Source: an uncultured Opitutia bacterium (GTDB lineage: Bacteria > Verrucomicrobiota > Verrucomicrobiia > Opitutales > Coraliomargaritaceae). From it: DNA of 56,648 nucleotides. The notes beneath the pieces are model-generated. The model made no database searches. It saw only the letters and a list, made by a program, of their open reading frames with translations, and was not told the DNA's origin. This document shows positions 1-7,699 of this stretch, in pieces. A program made the translations under genes and the position numbers. The number at the start of each line of letters is the position of its first letter. Positions within the stretch are counted from its first letter, which is position 1. Where the stretch lies: the NCBI GenBank assembly GCA_937136395.1, contig CAKZOI010000049.1, positions 1-56,648 on the forward strand, read 5' to 3'.

Positions 1-170
1 ATTAAGATTAAGAGTAGGATTAGGAGTTAGACGGATTTCCTACGGTGCCTGTCTGCTGCTTTGAGTTTGCCTCATTGATTTAGGATGTGCGTCTCTGCTC
101 TCAAATGTCTATTGAGGTCGTTCCATTCGGTGCGCCGTGGGGACACGGCTGCGCTACCTGTCCTTGATTA

Positions 171-212
171 AAAAAAAGCCGAGTGTGCGTGATGCGCCAC
201 TCGGCTTTTTTT
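171..212. terminator. Bidirectional intrinsic terminator
   Basis: A perfect stem pairs 171-185 with 198-212. The GC-rich core is GCCGAGTG/CACTCGGC, with A7 on the left and T7 on the right, so it can work in both directions. It probably ends the minus-strand sodN transcript and any transcript entering from the left. Confidence 0.85.
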
Positions 213-281
213 GAAAATAGGAGGTGTTCTTCGCGATTGCGTCGTGCGGTTAGGAGCTAGTCCTAAATACGTCCAAATCGT

Positions 282-317
282 TACCGATTCGGCTACACGG
301 AAATCGGTATGTAGCCG
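282..317. repeat. Interleaved inverted repeats (pseudoknot topology)
   Basis: Four consecutive 8-nt blocks are arranged A-B-A'-B'. Block A (TACCGATT, 282-289) is complementary to A' (302-309), and block B (CGGCTACA, 290-297) to B' (310-317), with a 4-nt spacer CGGA. Either pair can form a hairpin, and both together would give an H-type pseudoknot in RNA from either strand. It lies 22 nt past the sodN stop. Confidence 0.6.
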
Positions 318-339
318 TTCCGGGGAGCGCTGCCTTTAA

Positions 340-810
340 TTAGTGGTGGCCGCCGTGTGAGTGCTCGTGGTGTAGGTAGAGCTCTTTGAAGGCTGCGACT
401 TTCTCGCTGAGCACCTTGGTGGCATCCGTGCCGGTGCTTTGTTTGGATTTCATCGAGAAGACGATGATGTGGTGTAGGAGCTCGATTTTTTCAGCGTAGT
501 GATCGGCGTCAAGTTTGACGCGTTGGGCGAGGAAGTAGTTGGCAGCTTCGTCTATGATCTTTTTAGCGTGGTCTTCTTTGGTGTTCGTCCAGCGAATGAT
601 CTGTTGATGGTCGTGGGCTGAAAGCGATTCTTTCGAGCTGAGCTCTGTGATGAGTCTGCTCGCTTTGGCGATGGTCTCGATGTGTTGCTCCAGCTCATTG
701 AATTTCACTTCGTCGTCGAAGATTCCGCAAGGGACTTGGCAGTGTGCGTTTGCGGTATTGATCGCGAAAATGGAGAGTAGGCAGAGAAGGAATGGTTTTA
801 GATATTTCAT
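340..810 (-). CDS. sodN: Nickel superoxide dismutase with signal peptide
   Basis: Dismutates superoxide to oxygen and hydrogen peroxide at a mononuclear Ni site. I start it at ATG 808-810, which gives a basic N-terminus, a hydrophobic core and an A-N-A signal-peptidase-I site. Cleavage there makes His-Cys the mature N-terminus. The Ni hook reads HCQVPCGIF, matching the family motif HCxxPCGxY except that the tyrosine is phenylalanine. His1, Cys2 and Cys6 are all present. The mature chain is about 134 residues against about 117 in Streptomyces, and the extra length is a C-terminal tail with many histidines. Classical NiSOD needs the protease SodX to expose His1. No SodX-like gene is seen here, and the signal peptidase could do this job (inference). 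The enzyme would then act in the periplasm or outside the cell. The frame extends upstream to 873 without looking conserved. Confidence 0.85.
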   Translation of the reverse strand: MKYLKPFLLCLLSIFAINTANAHCQVPCGIFDDEVKFNELEQHIETIAKASRLITELSSKESLSAHDHQQIIRWTNTKEDHAKKIIDEAANYFLAQRVKLDADHYAEKIELLHHIIVFSMKSKQSTGTDATKVLSEKVAAFKELYLHHEHSHGGHH

Positions 811-882
811 GGAAACAGATAGAAGCGGTTTTTGTGGATCATGCAAGCGAGTGGTGTGAACAGTTGGGGGCATATTCTACAT

Positions 883-915
883 GGTAGCGCAGGTCTGGGA
901 CAGACCTGCGCTACC
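883..915. repeat. REP-like palindrome, GGTAGCGC type
   Basis: A perfect 14-bp inverted repeat pairs 883-896 with 902-915 around the 5-nt loop GGGAC. A further half copy (GACCTGCGCTACC) lies at 974-986. It sits between divergent genes and has no T-tract, so it looks like a dispersed palindromic element rather than a terminator. Confidence 0.7.
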
Positions 916-1035
916 TTTCGAAATGGTTCGGTCTGGGATCCGTCTTCGCGCTAAGCTACGCTGAGATCTTGCTGACCTGCGCTACCTATCATTCCGAACT
1001 CGACGCTTTGGTTGGAATTGATTGCCTAGGTAGCC

Positions 1036-1785
1036 ATGGCAATTGTTTGGAGTCAGAATATTGAGGGGAATCTTTACGAAGTGCGTTCGGCGGGCGCGAC
1101 GCTGCGTCTGTATCGCAACGGGGTGAATCACTCTCAATGGAATCCGAACCGTCCGCTATCAGGCTCAATTTGGGACTTGATTGCCTTGCCCTCTTTATAT
1201 CGCCCGAAGGGTAGTATTGAGAATGCTCTGATTTTAGGGTTTGGGGCGGGCACGGTGGCAGCGCAGTTGCGTGAGTTGGTCTCACCCGAGCGAATTGTCG
1301 GTATTGATCTCGATCCGATGCACTTATCGATTGCGGATGGTTTCTTTGGTTGTGCCGAGGGCTGCGAACTCGTGGCTGCGGATGCAGTGGAGTGGGTGTA
1401 TGAAACGGATGAGGTCGCACAGTTTGACTACATTCTCGACGACCTCTACGGCGAGGAGGATGGCTTGCCCATTCGCTGCGCACCAATGGATGTGAAGTGG
1501 TGCCAACGTTTGGCTGAGCTTGTGCGTCCTGGTGGTATGCTTGTCTTTAATATGGTGGAGCCGCGCAAGGTGCCACATCTTGCGCTTTATAAGGATGTGA
1601 AACTCAAAAAGCGTTTTCCGCATAGTATGGTTTTTAAAATGGAGGGCTACGAAAACCGTATCGTAGTGTTTTGTGAGGAAGCTCTCGAGGAGGAATGCCT
1701 CGTGGCGCACTTACGTAAAATTTGTAAGCAGTATCCACGTTGCTATGGCGTGCGTAAGCGGTATCAAATAGAGGCGACCTCATAA
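1036..1785 (+). CDS. Spermidine synthase-like SAM-dependent methyltransferase
   Basis: A class I Rossmann-fold methyltransferase of the spermidine synthase-like group, 249 residues. The AdoMet-binding motif I is ILGFGAGTVA (about 66-75). It is followed by the acidic loop GIDLDP (about 93-98) and a motif-IV-like strand, DYILDDLYGEED, with the acidic residues typical of this fold. The substrate is not clear: polyamine synthases and many uncharacterised methyltransferases share the pattern, and no speD or speA neighbour is present to support polyamine synthesis. The ATG is preceded by a weak TAGGTAG. The next reading frame starts 19 nt downstream on the same strand. Confidence 0.7.
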   Translation: MAIVWSQNIEGNLYEVRSAGATLRLYRNGVNHSQWNPNRPLSGSIWDLIALPSLYRPKGSIENALILGFGAGTVAAQLRELVSPERIVGIDLDPMHLSIADGFFGCAEGCELVAADAVEWVYETDEVAQFDYILDDLYGEEDGLPIRCAPMDVKWCQRLAELVRPGGMLVFNMVEPRKVPHLALYKDVKLKKRFPHSMVFKMEGYENRIVVFCEEALEEECLVAHLRKICKQYPRCYGVRKRYQIEATS

Positions 1786-1804
1786 CTTAGCAAATCTCAG
1801 AAGC

Positions 1805-1987
1805 ATGGATAAGAAGAAAAAGCCGTTTCAGCCAATTGCCCGCTTGAGGAAGTCGATTATGAAAAAGATTCGGCGCACAGAGGTGACTCGCCGTATGCTG
1901 GAGGCCGCTGAGCAGCGTAAGCATGTGGAGGAGAACCCTGAGATGCCATGGCGTATTGAGCCACGTGCACCAGTTCGAGTGGTGTAA
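1805..1987 (+). CDS. N-terminal fragment of the broken kelch gene (60 codons)
   Basis: Taken alone this is a small basic protein rich in Lys and Arg, with no signal peptide. Its C-terminus, PWRIEPRAPVRVV, resembles the Trp-x-x-x-x-x-Pro end of a kelch blade, and kelch-like sequence continues in frame right after the TAA stop. I therefore favour a truncated N-terminus over an independent small gene. The start has no Shine-Dalgarno sequence. Confidence 0.4.
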   Translation: MDKKKKPFQPIARLRKSIMKKIRRTEVTRRMLEAAEQRKHVEENPEMPWRIEPRAPVRVV

Positions 1988-2121
1988 GCGGGGCGTGCTC
2001 AGATCAATGAGCAATTGTATATCTTTGGAGGTTACAAAAGTTTGGCTGAAGGGTCAGATGACTTTTCGGATTTAATCTCGAAACACGAAAGTGGAGTGGT
2101 TCTGGTAAGATTCCAGAGCGT

Positions 2122-2925
2122 ATGGGACAGACGCACCATGGAGTTGTTGTGGATGGTCAGCGGTATGCGTATATAATCTCAGGCCAGCGGGGCGCTTATT
2201 GTTCACCGCCCACGTCTGCTTGTTTTGCGTTTGATTTTGAAACGCAGCGTTTTTCTGAGCTGCCGTCGTTGCCAGAAGGTCGTTACATGCCGCTGGTGTT
2301 TCTATATGAGGGACGCATTCATTGTATTTCAGGTAGTTCGTTTGATCGTATTACGCCTGCAAAGGATCATTGGAGTATCGCTGTGAGTGACGGAGCCGCG
2401 ACCGAGTCGGAATGGCGTGTAGAAAAATCGTATGATTGGGCGCGCACGCACACCGCATCATGTTTGGTCGGCGACCAGTTTTATGTCCTCGGGGGGCAGA
2501 TGGGCGATGTGCCTCGTATTGAGGGCGATCCTGAGTATCGGTGTATTTTTGATACGAGCGAGGATACTTTTTTTGATGAAGTCTTTTATATCGATCTAAA
2601 GACTTGGGAGCAAGTGGATTGCGCGTCGATGCCTCTACCAGTTGCACACAGTGAGCACGGAGTTTTTCTATCTGAGGGGAAAATCTTTGTGGCAGGAGGT
2701 GTGCTTGGACGGGATAAAATGTGTGACCGCACGTTCGTGTATGATGTGGAGACGGATGAATGGTGTGATAATGAGCGCTTGCCGTATTTCATGAAGGCGA
2801 AAGTAACTGCGCTCTGGAAGGATCGAGTATTTATCATTGGCGGGCAGCGCTCAATGAGCCAGACGGACCTTCGTCCGGGCGATGTGATCAACTCAGTGTG
2901 GTCGATGCCTTATCGTCAAATTTGA
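2122..2925 (+). CDS. Kelch-repeat protein, C-terminal part of the broken gene
   Basis: The open part of the kelch gene, 267 residues if translation starts at ATG 2122. Several propeller blades are visible by their Gly-Gly or Ser-Gly strand ends: IISGQ, CISGSS, VLGGQ, VAGGV and IIGGQ, each followed by a Phe/Tyr-x-x-Asp or Trp element. The coding sequence extends upstream of 2122 in the same frame to about 2062 without a start codon, so ATG 2122 is probably an internal methionine. The TGA stop overlaps a possible TTG start of the glycosyltransferase. If it is expressed it would be an incomplete propeller. Confidence 0.5.
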   Translation: MGQTHHGVVVDGQRYAYIISGQRGAYCSPPTSACFAFDFETQRFSELPSLPEGRYMPLVFLYEGRIHCISGSSFDRITPAKDHWSIAVSDGAATESEWRVEKSYDWARTHTASCLVGDQFYVLGGQMGDVPRIEGDPEYRCIFDTSEDTFFDEVFYIDLKTWEQVDCASMPLPVAHSEHGVFLSEGKIFVAGGVLGRDKMCDRTFVYDVETDEWCDNERLPYFMKAKVTALWKDRVFIIGGQRSMSQTDLRPGDVINSVWSMPYRQI

Positions 2926-4073
2926 TCGTATGGGGGGGCTCAGATCAACATGTCGGGCTCTATTCGCATTCGGATGTCGTCTGGATGGCGGGGGTGCTGT
3001 ATCTGAAGACGATTGCCTGCGCGCTAAAAGATGCCGCGAACGCAGGTGGTCGCACGTCGCTTTTGTATCCAAGGAAGAGCGGTCTTAAACCTTTCGAGCA
3101 ATGTATTAATTTTGTCGATACAAATCATGCATATGATTTTTTGCACAAAGGTTGGCAGCCTAAGTCGGTGAAGTCGTTTCGTAGGAATTTGCGAAAAGGG
3201 GTATTGGGCACGCAAAGCGTAGAGCGAATGGCTGAGCGCCTGGAATTGGATGTGCTTTTGCCGTGCCGTCATTCATTAGGGCCTGCTTTTCCTGTGCCAT
3301 GGATAGGGTGGATTCCTGACTTTCAGCATCTGCGAATGCCTGAGTTCTTTAGCGATGAGGAACGCGGCGAGCGCGATGCGCAGTTTCAGACTTTGATCAA
3401 TGAGTCCTCGCACATGCTTGTGAGCAGTGAGGATAGTTATGATGATTTAATGCGGTGGTATACGGCGGATCCTAGCAAAGTGAGTATCTACCGTTTCTGC
3501 ACTTTACCGGATGCCTCATGGTTTGTGCCAGATGCCTCAGAGGTGGTGCGTCGTCTAGGTCTTCCAGAGAAGTTTCTCATTTTTCCGAGCCAGTATTGGA
3601 AGCACAAGAATCACTGGAATTTATTTCAGGCGATCCACCAATTGAAGCAGTCTGGTTTGGATGATGTTACGCTCGTTTTGACGGGGCATAAGGAAGACTA
3701 CCGAAATCCTGAATTTGCTCAGTCATTGGATGACTTTATAGAGACGCATCACCTGCAGGATACTATCAGGCATGTTGGCACCTTGCCGCGTTTGGATCAG
3801 ATTCAACTCATTCGCTCGGCAGTTGCTGTGGTGCAACCATCGTATTTTGAAGGTTGGTCGATGCTGGTAGAGGACTGTCGAGCTCTCGGGAAGCGAGTGT
3901 ATTTCGATCCGGATCAACCAGAGGCGATTGCCTCTGCGATTCGCGCTGATTGGGACTCGCTGGAATCGGGGGTTGATCTGGAGCGCGAGGCGATTGCACG
4001 CGAAGAGGTGAATGCGATTTCTAAACGAAATGGCGAGCAGCTGCTTGAGTTGATTGAGCAACTACATCGCTAA
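2922..4073 (+). CDS. Group 1 glycosyltransferase (GT4 family)
   Basis: Transfers a sugar from a nucleotide donor, GT-B fold, probably in the cytoplasm on an envelope or exopolysaccharide acceptor. The C-terminal GT4 domain shows the donor-binding region FPSQYWKHKNHWNLFQA, then LVLTGHKED, then the E-x7-E region VVQPSYFEGWSMLVEDC with EGW and Glu in the expected places. I favour TTG 2922, whose TG is shared with the TGA stop of the kelch gene (TTGA) and which begins directly at the first beta-strand (MIVWGGS). GTG 2898 in the same frame is the alternative. Overlap with the kelch frame suggests translational coupling, so decay of the kelch gene may lower its expression. The sugar and acceptor cannot be told from the sequence. 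Confidence 0.8.
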   Translation: MIVWGGSDQHVGLYSHSDVVWMAGVLYLKTIACALKDAANAGGRTSLLYPRKSGLKPFEQCINFVDTNHAYDFLHKGWQPKSVKSFRRNLRKGVLGTQSVERMAERLELDVLLPCRHSLGPAFPVPWIGWIPDFQHLRMPEFFSDEERGERDAQFQTLINESSHMLVSSEDSYDDLMRWYTADPSKVSIYRFCTLPDASWFVPDASEVVRRLGLPEKFLIFPSQYWKHKNHWNLFQAIHQLKQSGLDDVTLVLTGHKEDYRNPEFAQSLDDFIETHHLQDTIRHVGTLPRLDQIQLIRSAVAVVQPSYFEGWSMLVEDCRALGKRVYFDPDQPEAIASAIRADWDSLESGVDLEREAIAREEVNAISKRNGEQLLELIEQLHR

Positions 4074-4105
4074 GATTAAAAGTAAAATTCGGATTCAGCG
4101 TAAAC

Positions 4106-5464
4106 TTACATTCCAGGTAATCCTGGCATGCCGCCACCATCACCCATCTGGGCTTTCATGGCTTTCATCATCTTCCGACCTTTGCCGCCGTTCATCATTT
4201 TCATCATTTTCTGCATCTGACCAAATTGCTTGAGCAAGGCATTTACGTCGCGCACTTGAACCCCAGAGCCATCGGCGATTCGCTTTAGGCGACTGCCACG
4301 CAGCAAACGTGGGGTGCGGCGTTCCTGGACGGTCATGGATAGAATGATGGCTTCGGTGCGCGCCATCTTCTTTTCTTCTTCGTCGCCAATTTCGACACCG
4401 CTCATGCCGGGCATCATGCCCATGATAGATCCTAGGGAGCCCATCTTTTTAACCTGCTGCATTTGCTTGAGGAAGTCTTCGAGATTGAAGTCCGCTTTGC
4501 GCATCTTTTCGGCTAGGCGCTCAGCTTCTTTCTCGTCGATCGTTTCTTGGGCTTTTTCAACCAGCGAAACCACATCACCCATGCCGAGGATACGTGATGC
4601 CATGCGATCGGGGTGGAAAACTTCAAACTCATCCACCTTCTCGCCGATACCCATGAACTTGATCGGCACATTGGTGATGGTCTTCATCGAGAGCGCGGCA
4701 CCACCGCGGGCGTCACCGTCGAGCTTAGTGAGCACGATACCAGTGATGTTGACTGCTTCGTGGAAGTGTTTAGCGACGTTGACTGCCTCTTGACCGAGCG
4801 CGGAGTCGGCAACGAGCAGGATTTCGTCGGGTTGGACGGCGTCTTTGAGCTGCTTGATTTCTTCGATCAGATCGCCATCGATTTGTAAGCGACCCGCGGT
4901 ATCAAAAATAATGAGATTGGCATCGGCATCTTTGGCTGCTTCGAGACCGTGCTTGCCGATTTTGACGACGTCTTTCTCTGCGCGATCACCGTAAAAAGTG
5001 CAGCCGACTGTCTTGGAGAGCATTTCAAGCTGGTCGATCGCAGCGGGACGGTAAACGTCGCAAGCGATTAGCGCTGGGCGATAGTCGCGTTTTTTGGCGA
5101 GATATTGAGCGAGTTTTCCAGAGCTGGTGGTTTTACCCGAACCATGGAGACCGACCATCATCACGCGTAGAGGCTTTTTGTCTTCTAACTCGGTAGTGCC
5201 TTCGCCGAGGAGCTTTACCAGCTCGTCGTGAATAATCTTGATCACCTGTTGACCTGGAGTGACGGATTTTAGGACTTCTTGCCCGACACACTGTTCCTTG
5301 ACGTTGGTGACGAACTCGCGAGCTACTTTAAAGTGGACGTCTGCCGAGAGTAAGGCCTGGCGCACTTCTTTGAGCGCGTCTTCCATGTTTTCTTCGGTGA
5401 GCTTGCCAACGCCACGCAAGTTGCGGAGCGCAGAGCCTAGTTTGTCTGTAAGATTTTCGAGCAT
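4106..5464 (-). CDS. ffh: Signal recognition particle GTPase Ffh
   Basis: Binds signal peptides and the 4.5S RNA and delivers ribosome-nascent chains to FtsY at the membrane. The order is N domain (1-90), then G domain with G1 GLHGSGKTT (105-113), the DVYRPAA box, G3 DTAGR (188-192) and G4 TKLD (246-249). A methionine-rich M domain follows, with clusters such as MKMMN and [12 protein letters not shown] near the C-terminus. At 452 residues it has the usual length. Ending with Gly-Gly-Met-Pro-Gly repeats is normal for the family. It stands alone on the minus strand, divergent from aspS. No SRP RNA gene was recognised in the window. Confidence 0.97.
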   Translation of the reverse strand: MLENLTDKLGSALRNLRGVGKLTEENMEDALKEVRQALLSADVHFKVAREFVTNVKEQCVGQEVLKSVTPGQQVIKIIHDELVKLLGEGTTELEDKKPLRVMMVGLHGSGKTTSSGKLAQYLAKKRDYRPALIACDVYRPAAIDQLEMLSKTVGCTFYGDRAEKDVVKIGKHGLEAAKDADANLIIFDTAGRLQIDGDLIEEIKQLKDAVQPDEILLVADSALGQEAVNVAKHFHEAVNITGIVLTKLDGDARGGAALSMKTITNVPIKFMGIGEKVDEFEVFHPDRMASRILGMGDVVSLVEKAQETIDEKEAERLAEKMRKADFNLEDFLKQMQQVKKMGSLGSIMGMMPGMSGVEIGDEEEKKMARTEAIILSMTVQERRTPRLLRGSRLKRIADGSGVQVRDVNALLKQFGQMQKMMKMMNGGKGRKMMKAMKAQMGDGGGMPGLPGM

Positions 5465-5531
5465 TTCAGTATAAAAGGAAAAGGTAGGGGAGCCAATCGG
5501 CTACTGCAGCAGAGGCAACGGTATTTTTACG

Positions 5532-5654
5532 GTAGCGGCGCACGTCCCCGCGCGCCATACGCATGTAAGGTTGATCTCTCATCGGCTAGTGCATGAATGG
5601 CGCACAAGGACCCATCTTCGCGAACGCTCCGACTTGGCACGCGCGCGCCGCTAC
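5532..5654. repeat. Long inverted repeat in the ffh-aspS gap
   Basis: GTAGCGGCGC at 5532-5541 is the exact reverse complement of GCGCCGCTAC at 5645-5654. Further GC-rich, partly complementary sequence lies inside (CCCGCGCGCC and GGCACGCGCG). The GTAGCG/CGCTAC ends link it to the REP-like element at 883-915. It lies upstream of both ffh and aspS. Confidence 0.5.
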
Positions 5655-5723
5655 GATTTGATGCGGTAAACTGCGGTTTTCGTGCTTGTTTCGAGTCTGG
5701 AAGGTGTTTTCATCCCCGCTCTT

Positions 5724-7523
<1,800 letters not shown>

Positions 7524-7545
7524 ACCTCTTTGTCTTTATTTCGAA

Positions 7546-7614
7546 GGTAGGGCTTGTTATCCCTAACAAGCCGTTTGGCATTTTGGTGGATCGATAAGGA
7601 TATCGATCCCTACC
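7546..7614. repeat. Composite palindromic element (two hairpins in an outer stem)
   Basis: The ends GGTAGGG (7546-7552) and CCCTACC (7608-7614) are exact reverse complements. Inside are two perfect 9-bp hairpins: GGCTTGTTA/TAACAAGCC (7551-7559 with 7564-7572) and GGATCGATA/TATCGATCC (7588-7596 with 7601-7609). It lies between aspS and the OstA-like gene and looks like a REP/BIME-type element. Confidence 0.7.
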
Positions 7615-7670
7615 ATGTAAGACGATCAAGGTTACGATTAGGACTAAATACTTAATCACTTTTCGACTGG

Positions 7671-7697
7671 AACCCGGAGGCAAGTCCGGGTTTCTTA
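7671..7697 (+). terminator. Hairpin with short T-tract upstream of the OstA-like gene
   Basis: AACCCGGA (7671-7678) pairs with TCCGGGTT (7685-7692) around the loop GGCAAG, followed by TCTTA. It can end aspS transcription. GGAGG inside the stem is about 20 nt from ATG 7700, too far for a normal ribosome-binding site. The T-run is short, so termination may be partial. Confidence 0.5.
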
Positions 7698-7699
7698 GT

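Larger units (their letters stand above)
1..339. other. Intergenic region without a gene at the left edge
   Basis: I see no convincing coding sequence here. The stretch starts with A/G-rich imperfect repeats of the type TTAAGA/TAGGATT (1-30). It contains a GCGCTACC motif (about 152-159) shared with the palindrome at 883-915, a strong bidirectional terminator (171-212) and a pair of interleaved inverted repeats (282-317). It lies downstream of the minus-strand sodN gene. Confidence 0.6.
1805..2925 (+). pseudogene. Kelch-repeat protein gene broken by a stop codon and a frameshift
   Basis: I read this as one decayed kelch beta-propeller gene. The 60-codon frame from ATG 1805 ends at TAA 1985-1987. 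The same frame then continues with a clear kelch strand, INEQLYIFGGYKSLAEGSDDFSD, encoded at 2003-2071 (shown here only as a reference to the GG motif). The protein then resumes in another frame with LFGFNLETRKW (2062-2094), running without a break into the 2122-2925 segment. Repairing the stop and the shift would give a protein of about 375 residues. The short string CTTTTCGGA at the junction suggests loss of one copy of a small direct repeat. It is followed by a glycosyltransferase that overlaps its stop codon. Function is unknown; kelch propellers mediate protein or carbohydrate contacts. Confidence 0.6.

Noticed and set aside
989-1486. Minus-strand frame of 165 codons overlapping the methyltransferase gene
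   Set aside because: Pro/Arg/Ser-rich shadow composition without domain, antisense to a gene with clear AdoMet motifs.
1787-2014. Minus-strand frame opposite the 60-codon kelch fragment
   Set aside because: No family resemblance, and the plus strand reads as continuous kelch-type sequence across this region.
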